Below are positions 56,180 to 64,000 of a DNA stretch of 64,000 bases, piece after piece (positions within the stretch are counted from its first letter, which is position 1; each line of letters begins with the position of its first letter). The stretch is from Candidatus Kirkpatrickella diaphorinae (GTDB taxonomy: Bacteria; Pseudomonadota; Alphaproteobacteria; Acetobacterales; Acetobacteraceae): the NCBI RefSeq assembly GCF_025736875.1, contig NZ_CP107052.1, forward strand, positions 422,001-486,000, written 5' to 3'. Position numbers and translations under genes: made by a program. The notes beneath the pieces were generated by a model. The model ran no database searches and had not been told where the DNA came from. It worked only from the letters and a program-made list of their open reading frames with translations.

Positions 56180-57319
56180 TCAGCCGGATGCTACTTTGCG
56201 CAGCATGACGAGGTCATCCCGATGGATCAGGGCGTCACGGTGCGTGCCCGCGAGATCATCCGGGAAAGCCGCGCTGCGCCGCCCGGCCATCCTTTGCGCT
56301 TCTTCTGATGAATAGGATGTCAGGCCGCGCGCCACTGCCGCACCTTTCGGGTCCGTGACCGTCACAAGCGCGTTGCGCGGAAATTGGCCCTCAATTTTCT
56401 GCACCCCGACAGCGAGGAGTGAACTGCCCTTCCAAAGCGCCTGCACGGCGCCCGCATCAATCTGGAAGGTGCCGCTCGGCCGCAACGACCCCATAATCCA
56501 TTTTTTGCGCGCTTTACCGGCCTTTGCATGGGCGCTGAACCATGTCGCGCGTGCGCCGGACGCTAATTTTTGCAAGGGATGGTCGATATTCCCGCGGGCG
56601 ATGGCCATCCGGGCACCCGCCTGTGTCGCAATATCCGCGGCGATCAGCTTCGTCTTCATCCCGCCGGAAGAATAACCGGGCGGGGGGCTGCCCCCCATGG
56701 CGCGAATCTCATCGTCGATTTCCGCAACAAGGGGGATATGGGTGGCATCCGCATGGGTGCGGGGGTCCTGCGTGTACAGCCCGTCAATGTCGGAAAGCAG
56801 GATCAGCGTGTCAGCATCCACCATCTGCGCGACTCGCGCCGCGAGGCGGTCATTATCTCCGAAGCGGATTTCCTCAAACGCGATCGCATCATTTTCATTA
56901 ATGACGGGCACGCATCCCATGCGCAGAAGCGCCCGAAGGGTCGAGCGGGCATTGAGGTGACGCTCCCGATTTTCCGTGTCTTCCGACGTCAGAAGCAATT
57001 GCGCGGCAGTGAGGCCGTGATGCGCCAGGGAAGCGCTCCAGGCTTGCGCGAGGCGAATCTGACCGACACTTGCCGCGGCCTGCTTCTCCGCCAGGCTGAG
57101 GCGGGCTGCCGTCATATTGAGCTGGGTCCGCGCCAGGGCGATGGCACCTGATGAAACGATGATCACCTCAATGCCCGACTGGTGCCAGGCTGCGATGTCC
57201 GCGCTGACACTGTCGAGCCAGCTATCGCGCAACCTGGCGCCTTCCTTATCGACAAGGAGGGCGCTGCCGATTTTGACGACAATGCGCTTCGCAGATTGGA
57301 GAGGAGAGACCATACTCAC
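56180..57319 (-). CDS. proB: Glutamate 5-kinase with C-terminal PUA domain
   Basis: The first step of proline synthesis. Amino-acid-kinase fold: KRIVVKIGSALLVDKEGARL, IIVSSGAIALAR, LTSEDTENRERHLNARSTLRALL, NENDAIAFEEIRFGDNDRLAA and the PPGYSSGGMKTKLIAADIATQAG segment. A PUA domain follows from about residue 275 (IDAGAVQALWKGSSLLAVGVQKIEGQF). Length 379 is typical. proA, usually next to proB, is not here; the gene is 7 nt after obgE. Confidence 0.97.
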   Translation of the reverse strand: MSMVSPLQSAKRIVVKIGSALLVDKEGARLRDSWLDSVSADIAAWHQSGIEVIIVSSGAIALARTQLNMTAARLSLAEKQAAASVGQIRLAQAWSASLAHHGLTAAQLLLTSEDTENRERHLNARSTLRALLRMGCVPVINENDAIAFEEIRFGDNDRLAARVAQMVDADTLILLSDIDGLYTQDPRTHADATHIPLVAEIDDEIRAMGGSPPPGYSSGGMKTKLIAADIATQAGARMAIARGNIDHPLQKLASGARATWFSAHAKAGKARKKWIMGSLRPSGTFQIDAGAVQALWKGSSLLAVGVQKIEGQFPRNALVTVTDPKGAAVARGLTSYSSEEAQRMAGRRSAAFPDDLAGTHRDALIHRDDLVMLRKVASG

Positions 57320-57326
57320 ATGTCCG

Positions 57327-58421
<1,095 letters not shown>

Positions 58422-58428
58422 TCAGGAT

Positions 58429-58680
58429 TTACAGGGCGACAGAGACGTGAACCCGCCCCTCTGCCCGACGCGTAAATTTGACGTGCCCGTCCGTGAGGGC
58501 GAAGAGCGTGTGATCACGCCCCATCCCGACATTGTCACCGGCGATCATTTTCGACCCGCGCTGACGGACGATGATATTGCCCGCAATCACGCGCTCACCG
58601 CCGAATTTCTTGACTCCAAGGCGGCGGCCTGCGCTGTCGCGACCGTTACGGCTTGAACCGCCTGCTTTCTTTTGTGCCAT
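58429..58680 (-). CDS. rpmA: 50S ribosomal protein L27
   Basis: 83 residues beginning [20 protein letters not shown] and continuing [22 protein letters not shown]; the N-terminal tail reaches the peptidyl-transferase centre. It lies 31 nt after rplU. There is no N-terminal cleavage extension of the Firmicutes type. Confidence 0.98.
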   Translation of the reverse strand: MAQKKAGGSSRNGRDSAGRRLGVKKFGGERVIAGNIIVRQRGSKMIAGDNVGMGRDHTLFALTDGHVKFTRRAEGRVHVSVAL

Positions 58681-58711
58681 TTCAGCTTCTCCCTATCTTC
58701 CGGCGACGCGA

Positions 58712-59026
58712 TCAGGCCGCGTTGATGCCTGTAATGCGCAGCACTGTCACGGGCTGGCGATGGCCGTTTTTGCGACGGCTGTTCTGCCGGCGGCGCTTTT
58801 TGAAGATGATGATCTTCGGCAGGCGATCCTGCGCGATGACGGTTGCCGTCACGGTCGCGCCCGCGACCAGAGGGGCGCCCAGCGTCACCCCGGCATCGGA
58901 ACCAACCGCCAAAACGTCGGAAAATGTGACGGTGCTGCCCGCTTCCGCCTCAAGTTTCTCGACTTTAAGTGTTGCTTCCGTGGTCACGCGATATTGCTTG
59001 CCACCTGTACGTATAATTGCGAACAT
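58712..59026 (-). CDS. rplU: 50S ribosomal protein L21
   Basis: 104 residues starting [20 protein letters not shown], with [19 protein letters not shown] and the C-terminal [20 protein letters not shown] that binds 23S rRNA. A GAGGG ribosome binding site precedes the ATG. Confidence 0.98.
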   Translation of the reverse strand: MFAIIRTGGKQYRVTTEATLKVEKLEAEAGSTVTFSDVLAVGSDAGVTLGAPLVAGATVTATVIAQDRLPKIIIFKKRRRQNSRRKNGHRQPVTVLRITGINAA

Positions 59027-59134
59027 AAATCCCTCGTAAAACCGAACTCTTGACGATTTTTGCCGAAGTTACTCCCCGGTCGGCACCGCCCAGTCGCTTT
59101 TTATTTATAGCCGCCTCACGGCAGCAGGCCCCGT

Positions 59135-59164
59135 GCGATACCGGAAAAGACCCGCTTACGTCAA
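59135..59164 (-). promoter_or_regulatory. Candidate promoter of rplU-rpmA
   Basis: On the minus strand TTGACG (59164-59159), an 18-nt spacer and TATCGC (59140-59135). The leader to rplU would be about 100 nt. Confidence 0.35.
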
Positions 59165-59281
59165 CTGTTTTTCACCCTTTCATGGCTGCCGAACGGCCTG
59201 GCGCCGAAAAGAAACGTCATCCTCTTGCAAAGAGGGCGCTTTCCCGCCTATGAGAACTCAGCCGACGACCGGAACCCGTGT

Positions 59282-59371
<90 letters not shown>

Positions 59372-59825
59372 CCGGGCATGATTGCGCATTCCGCCAAAGC
59401 GGGCTTACTGCACGCGTCGTCCGGCTTTGACCTCAATGACATCTTATAATGAGTGCGCCCCCGATTTTGATGTGGCGGATGACGTGCGGCGCGCCCCTGA
59501 CGTGCGATGACATATATTGAAGCGCGCATGGCTCCCAGATCATTGGATCTGCCGTTGCTTATTGTTGATCACCGGATGAGGGTCGTTTTTTCATTGTTAT
59601 TGCTTAAGCGTGAACGCCTTTACAAAGGCCCGTCGGGCGGGCGGTTGAGCGGGCGGATAAGTGTTTCAACATTAACGCTTCCTTCCGGTCACGCAGCCGA
59701 TCGGGGATCCCGTGAGCCGTCAAGGAAATTCGGCCTGAAGCGTGATGCTGTGGCCACATCAGTTTCGCTTTTTCCGAACGCTTATTCCGGCATCTACAAT
59801 CCCTGCAACCTGTTAGGATGTGAAG

Positions 59826-59902
59826 TTTAACGATTTTATCCGCCTAAATCGTGACGCGAAAGCCATAGCGGTATAAATCGTTAACGCACGTTAAACTATA
59901 AT
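59826..59902 (+). promoter_or_regulatory. Consensus -10 element with operator-like inverted repeats
   Basis: A perfect TATAAT (59897-59902) is preceded by the palindrome TTAACGCACGTTAA (59881-59894) and by AAATCGTTAACG (59875-59886). Further upstream, ACGATTT (59830-59836) and AAATCGT (59846-59852) form an inverted repeat. No good -35 hexamer is at the right distance. The layout suggests a promoter controlled by a DNA-binding regulator. Confidence 0.45.
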
Positions 59903-59920
59903 GATAAGGAGAGGTAACGC

Positions 59921-59974
59921 GTGAAACGATCGATTAATGATTGTTGGAAACGCCTCAGACAACCTCGAATTTAA
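59921..59974 (+). CDS. Possible 17-residue ORF or leader peptide
   Basis: A GTG start 6 nt after the strong ribosome binding site AAGGAGAGG opens a frame for MKRSINDCWKRLRQPRI, a basic peptide, ending TAA at 59972-59974. It follows the consensus -10 at 59897. It could be a small protein, a leader peptide or the start of a gene broken downstream. No relative is recognised; coding status rests on the ribosome binding site alone. Confidence 0.3.
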   Translation: MKRSINDCWKRLRQPRI

Positions 59975-60331
59975 AGTTGGCGTCGTTTTCTCTGTTTAAA
60001 TTCGACATTAAAAGAGATTGCCGACACTGCCTTCCAGCCTGGATTGGCGCGCGGCGCGGACGATTTTGGCGCGATTTTGCGGGAAAATTCGGGTCGCAAA
60101 GACGAAGGGCGCAAAAGTAAAAAATTCCGACCCGCGTAGATTAATGAAATATTTCTGATCGCCCAGCCAATATTGTTGTTGGAGGATGCGCATCACAAGC
60201 TGAAAAGCCCGCCTGACCTCCGATGACAATCGACAAGACCGCCATCCACGATGTGTAACGGAAGAGGCGATAGACCATGACAAGGGGCGGGCCGGTTCAC
60301 CAGATGTCGCGCCATATGGCGGGGGAATGCA

Positions 60332-62578
60332 TCAACCTGTCAGCCTCACGGGCCGCGTTGCGTCAAGAAATTGCGCATTAGCCAGAAGTTCAGCGCGGAT
60401 GACGACGAGATAGGCAATGCCGCGAATCAGCTCCATGCGCGTCATGAGGTCAGACTCATTATATTCCAGCGCGCGAAACCGTCGTAACGCCACGGCCGCA
60501 ACGCGTGCGGAACGGACATGCTCATCATGCGCATGTTCAATTCTGTCTAAAAGCAGGGTCGCTGCACGGCGCGCGCGATCAGGCAGATGATCACGATTTA
60601 GAAGGGCGCGCAGGCGGATGATATTCATGCCGAGCGTCAGCGTGGCCAATGTGCCTCTGAGATAGGTCTCGACGGCGGGGGAGGGTGTATTGCCCGCGTG
60701 ACGGATCAATTTTGCGAATCGATCAAGATTACCGCTGATCCACATTCTCGTGTCCGGCAAGGTCTGGAGATGACAAAGCGCTCTAAGTTCGGCCAGCATC
60801 TGCCGCCTTAACCGCATGCGCTCTGTCTCGGGATTGAAGGGTATAATGATGCGGAAAGCCAGAACCGCCGCCGCCGCCGCGCAGACAACGGCAAAGGCCG
60901 AATTGAAAAAAGAAATTTCATCGAGTCGTTGATGATTCTGAATATTAAGCATCGTCGGCATGAGGAGGCCGAACGCGGATGAAACGCCGATCGTCGGCTT
61001 ATTCAGGCGCGCCAGACCTGAAATGAACATTGGTGGGAAAAGCGCGAGAATCAGCGTCTCATAAGTGTCGAATGCCGGGACGAAAATCATTGTGAGAATG
61101 CCGGCAATGAGGGCCGACCACAGGGCACCACGTAAAAACTGCGTTGTGCCGAGGACGGGATTCTCCTGGGTCGCGAATAATCCACAGATCAGCGCAAGAT
61201 TCGATATGAAAAGAGGGCCGGATGGCCAGGCGGTGATTTCATATAAGAGTGCGCAGATGATGATGGCGGAGAAGACGCGAATGACATTATTCACCGCCTC
61301 ACGCACATCACGATGCACAGGCAGGCGGAACCGGAAACGATCGCGCGGGATCTGATGCGTGCTGGCATTATATTCCAGCAGGGCATCTTCGATCTCCCTC
61401 AGCATTTCCGATATGGAAACATAAAGGACGCGCATATCGACCTCATCCTCCCGCGATGGCGGGCGCGATGTGTGCGTGTCGTCATGGGTCTGAGGGGTGA
61501 TCGCGGCGTCGCGGCAGCTTATCCGCAAAAGGTGCAGTTCTGTCAGAATATCCGCCAGGGGGGCATCCTGTTCAAGGCGCGGCGTGGTGGTGAGGACAAA
61601 TTCCCGCACGCGCGACAGCATATCATTCAGTTGCGGTTCCCGATGTTTCAGCGCGGCAAGTCGCGCCGTCATGCCGAGACATCGCGTCAGCAGAACGGCG
61701 ACGGCGGCGAGGTCGGCCCGGGCGTGATCCCCTTCATGCCCGTGGGGGCCCATTTCGATTTCCAGATATTCAACTTCACTATTCAAGCGCAGAATCCGCC
61801 CGAATAATTCCCGCCCCTGAAGCACAAGCGACCTGTCCTGACCCAGCACATCGGCGGCGCGTTTGAGGACGGCGTCGAGAATTCCCTGAAGGCTCCGTCG
61901 GATACCCATGCGGGCCCGTTTCTCCTGCTGGAGGGAGAAAATCATTCCCATTGCCGCTTCGCACACGACGCCAAGGCCAATATAAGTGCTTCGGGACACG
62001 GCGAGGAAAAAGACATTATCCGGTGCCTGTGAGGCATCCAGCGCAATAATGGCGCAGGTATAGCCAGCGAGTGTCATGGCATAGGCGCGGTAAGAGCTGA
62101 AAAAAGTTGCCAACCCGGCGCATGATCCGACCCATATCGCCAAAGCGGGGAAAAAGAGCCAAGGCTCCTGCGGGAATGCGGCAATTAAAAGGACGCTGGC
62201 CACGCCCCCCAATAAAGTGCCCGCCAGGCGCCATCGCGCTTTGGAAAGACTTTCCCCGCGCGTGGCCTGCGCAACGGCCCAGACGGTAGAGGGCGCCCAA
62301 ACCGGGCTGTCCAGCTCCATCCAGAGGGCGATCGCCAGGGCAAAAAGGGCTGCGATCGTGTTGCGGAAAGCAAATTCAACGGCTTGCGGCGATGGGGCGT
62401 AAAGCCATCTCCATCGGGCGCGGAAATCGGGGCCGGTCGCAAGGTGCCAACCGCGCCCTAATCGGGTGGCGCATTGTAAGAAAAATCGTTCAGCCACCGT
62501 CACGCGTGGTTCCTGCCTAAAAATGCGTGCGTCAAAGAACGTCCCCCCACTTGTTGGGAATGACGTACTCCATTGCAC
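60332..62578 (-). CDS. FUSC family (AaeB-like) membrane efflux protein
   Basis: 748 residues with two blocks of about six hydrophobic helices (about 85-215 and 440-600) and a large soluble region after each, the FUSC/AaeB layout. Characteristic text includes FAFRNTIAALFALAIALWMELDSPVWAPSTVWAVAQ, SKARWRLAGTLLGGVAS and FISGLARLNKPTIGVSSAFGLL. Relatives export aromatic carboxylic acids or help resist them. The usual AaeA-type membrane fusion partner is not nearby. The start is uncertain, with no clear ribosome binding site at 62578. Confidence 0.88.
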   Translation of the reverse strand: MQWSTSFPTSGGTFFDARIFRQEPRVTVAERFFLQCATRLGRGWHLATGPDFRARWRWLYAPSPQAVEFAFRNTIAALFALAIALWMELDSPVWAPSTVWAVAQATRGESLSKARWRLAGTLLGGVASVLLIAAFPQEPWLFFPALAIWVGSCAGLATFFSSYRAYAMTLAGYTCAIIALDASQAPDNVFFLAVSRSTYIGLGVVCEAAMGMIFSLQQEKRARMGIRRSLQGILDAVLKRAADVLGQDRSLVLQGRELFGRILRLNSEVEYLEIEMGPHGHEGDHARADLAAVAVLLTRCLGMTARLAALKHREPQLNDMLSRVREFVLTTTPRLEQDAPLADILTELHLLRISCRDAAITPQTHDDTHTSRPPSREDEVDMRVLYVSISEMLREIEDALLEYNASTHQIPRDRFRFRLPVHRDVREAVNNVIRVFSAIIICALLYEITAWPSGPLFISNLALICGLFATQENPVLGTTQFLRGALWSALIAGILTMIFVPAFDTYETLILALFPPMFISGLARLNKPTIGVSSAFGLLMPTMLNIQNHQRLDEISFFNSAFAVVCAAAAAVLAFRIIIPFNPETERMRLRRQMLAELRALCHLQTLPDTRMWISGNLDRFAKLIRHAGNTPSPAVETYLRGTLATLTLGMNIIRLRALLNRDHLPDRARRAATLLLDRIEHAHDEHVRSARVAAVALRRFRALEYNESDLMTRMELIRGIAYLVVIRAELLANAQFLDATRPVRLTG

Positions 62579-62656
62579 AATGAAGCATTGAACGCAGCTT
62601 TAGAACGGACATTGTCCCACAACAGGATATATAAAATCCTTCAATGTCGCGTCAAT

Positions 62657-64000
62657 TTAAGTTGGATGAAGCTGCGTCTCGCTTTGGGCGGTAGCATCGG
62701 CAACGAGTCGCAGATCTGAAAGAAAACGGCGTTTTTCAAAATCCTGGGAAGCGCGGTCCTGGATGCGCAGAAGATAGGATGGGTGCACGGTGATGAGCGC
62801 CTCACAATTTCCGAGACGGAAAAATCGTGAGCGCTCCCGATTAACGGTGACGGGACGACCCAACATCGCTGAAGCGGCGGAGGCGCCAAGCAGGATGATG
62901 TGCGTCGGTGCAATGAGCGATATTTCCTGCGAGAGCCAGGGGTGACATTGATGAATATGGATGAGGTCCGGTTTCTGATGGAGGCGGCGCCCATATCGGT
63001 GTACGAAACGGAAATGTTTAACAGAATTCGTGACATAAAGGCGCGCCCGCTCAAGCCCGACCTCGCGCAGATTCTGGTCCAGCAGGGCACCGGCAGGCCC
63101 GACGAAGGGGCGACCGGAGAGATCTTCCTGATCACCCGGCTGCTCGCCGATCAGCATGATTTTTGCGTCAAGGCGGCCTTCCCCGAAGACGGTCCGCGTG
63201 CCGATGTCACAAAGGTCACAGGCTGCGCAATCCACCGCATGTGCCCGAAGCTGCGCGAAACGACTTTCACGATTCGGCTCAGGCGCCTTTGACGCACCCG
63301 CATGATGTTGCGTCATAGGCGTGTCGGGGATGACAGAGGGAATGGTTTTAACTGGCAGTCGAAGTTGGGGAAGTTGCGCCCAATACCCTGATCCGAAAGC
63401 AATCTCTGGTTGAAACTTTTCATTCTGCGCTTTAAGTCCCCCTCGGGAGAAGAATAACGCACTTCCCGTCCATCGAATCGTAACTGTGTCACCTGAAACA
63501 ACCCAAGGAGAGGGGATCATGCGCGTTAAAGTCGCGGCCTGACCTGTGAAGATACGATGGCCCCGCATGTCGAATACAGGTTGTATTGACCGGTCAGGCG
63601 CTGTTTCCCCGCCAGAAAGTGCCAATTTTACAAAAGATTCACGGAAGCGCAGCACAGCCGCGCGACCAGCCTGGATGAGAGCCTCGATTTTCGGGGTCAG
63701 GGCGGCAATCTGGGCGTCATCCTGCTGGTGCAACGCCATGACAAAGGTGTAGAGCGTCTCAAAACGATGTGAATCCTGCGCGTGAAACGCTTCCTGCAAT
63801 TGCACATATCTTTGACGCGTTATTTTGAATGGCGAGGTGTTTTGTTCTGTCGAATCAAGGTTCTGACGTTGAAAAAGATCATCAGGAGGGTTAACGATCC
63901 AGTTGATATTGCGGGAATTAACACCGGCGGAAACATGCTTCCGGGTGGCGTCACGCCATGACCGGAAGTCATCGTGATGAGCAAGTGTCACGTCAAACAT
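62657..64000 (-). CDS. udgX: DUF4130-UdgX fusion (UdgX-family uracil-DNA-binding protein)
   Basis: 447 residues with the start codon at the last base of the window, so a longer N-terminus cannot be excluded. Residues 1-230 resemble the DUF4130 domain often found with UdgX. The UDG domain follows: CAACDLC at 258-264, GEQPGDQED (285-293), GRPFVGPAGALLD, the VKHF segment whose H329 replaces the fourth FeS cysteine of family 4, QCHPWL (C352) and VHPSYLL (406-412). The loop that in known UdgX reads KRRIH, whose His forms a covalent link with uracil-site DNA, reads GRRLH (337-341): the His is kept, the first Lys is Gly. Likely role: recognition of uracil in DNA. Confidence 0.9.
   Translation of the reverse strand: MFDVTLAHHDDFRSWRDATRKHVSAGVNSRNINWIVNPPDDLFQRQNLDSTEQNTSPFKITRQRYVQLQEAFHAQDSHRFETLYTFVMALHQQDDAQIAALTPKIEALIQAGRAAVLRFRESFVKLALSGGETAPDRSIQPVFDMRGHRIFTGQAATLTRMIPSPWVVSGDTVTIRWTGSALFFSRGGLKAQNEKFQPEIAFGSGYWAQLPQLRLPVKTIPSVIPDTPMTQHHAGASKAPEPNRESRFAQLRAHAVDCAACDLCDIGTRTVFGEGRLDAKIMLIGEQPGDQEDLSGRPFVGPAGALLDQNLREVGLERARLYVTNSVKHFRFVHRYGRRLHQKPDLIHIHQCHPWLSQEISLIAPTHIILLGASAASAMLGRPVTVNRERSRFFRLGNCEALITVHPSYLLRIQDRASQDFEKRRFLSDLRLVADATAQSETQLHPT

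Larger units (their letters stand above)
59372..60331. other. 960-nt stretch without a clear gene between tRNA-Ser and the FUSC gene
   Basis: The longest gene-poor stretch in the window. Frames of 90-107 codons exist (59507-59830 plus, 60008-60283 minus) but lack a ribosome binding site and family-like content. The only organised signal is the promoter/operator/mini-ORF unit at 59826-59974, listed separately. The rest, 59990-60330, is unexplained and could be a decayed gene. Confidence 0.5.

Noticed and set aside
59507-59830. 107-codon frame after tRNA-Ser
   Set aside because: Its first ATG has no ribosome binding site, its composition does not look like a protein, and no family is recognised.
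59881-59894. CtrA-type binding site
   Set aside because: The spacing is TTAA-N6-TTAA, whereas the CtrA box is TTAA-N7-TTAA, so I describe it only as a palindrome.

Overview
The window looks like chromosome from an alphaproteobacterium, most likely an acetic acid bacterium (Acetobacteraceae). The gene order ffh-rpsP-rimM-trmD-rplS-leuCDB, a complete mraZ-to-ftsZ division and cell-wall cluster, rplU-rpmA-obgE-proB, and a GapR/DUF2312 gene all point that way. The family call comes from memory of gene order and protein style, not from a search. I cannot name the genus. No prophage, insertion sequence or CRISPR array was recognised.

Layout. 0-8.9 kb (+ strand): signal-recognition GTPase, ribosome and tRNA-maturation genes running straight into leucine biosynthesis (leuCDB) and two tandem class I aminotransferases. 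8.9-22.3 kb: mixed-strand accessory and housekeeping genes. These include an M3 oligoendopeptidase homologue that has lost its zinc site, a thioredoxin-like protein, an OPT transporter, ispH-thrB-rnhA, an orphan ABC substrate-binding protein, tRNA-Asn, tRNA-Pro and tRNA-Arg, and a gpt gene cut by an in-frame UGA where the family has a conserved Trp. 22.3-25.2 kb (- strand): a DUF2142 membrane protein and a GT2 glycosyltransferase, flanked by AT-rich DNA. 25.3-52.2 kb (- strand): a continuous run mraZ-rsmH-ftsL-ftsI-murE-murF-mraY-murD-ftsW-murG-murC-murB-ddlB-ftsQ-ftsA-ftsZ-lpxC-bamD-recN-ligA-corC-like, with many stop/start overlaps. Three TGGGA repeats at 10-bp spacing upstream of mraZ look like MraZ-binding boxes. 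52.4-59.4 kb: RNase P RNA, zwf, gapR, proB, obgE, rpmA, rplU and tRNA-Ser. 59.4-60.3 kb: an unusually long stretch without a clear gene, holding a consensus -10 element, palindromic operator-like repeats and a 17-codon ORF behind a strong ribosome binding site. 60.3-64 kb (- strand): a FUSC-family efflux protein and a DUF4130-UdgX fusion that carries a variant of the covalent-binding loop.

How the genes work together. Most of the window is core growth machinery: translation, leucine and threonine supply, peptidoglycan precursor synthesis from UDP-MurNAc to lipid II, the divisome, lipid A and outer-membrane assembly, and DNA repair. Nothing here looks like a complete new defence or secretion system. 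The points most worth following up are the degenerate M3 peptidase, the UGA-interrupted gpt, the UdgX variant, the unexplained 59.8-60.0 kb promoter/operator/mini-ORF unit, and a pair of strong hairpins beside tRNA-Asn.
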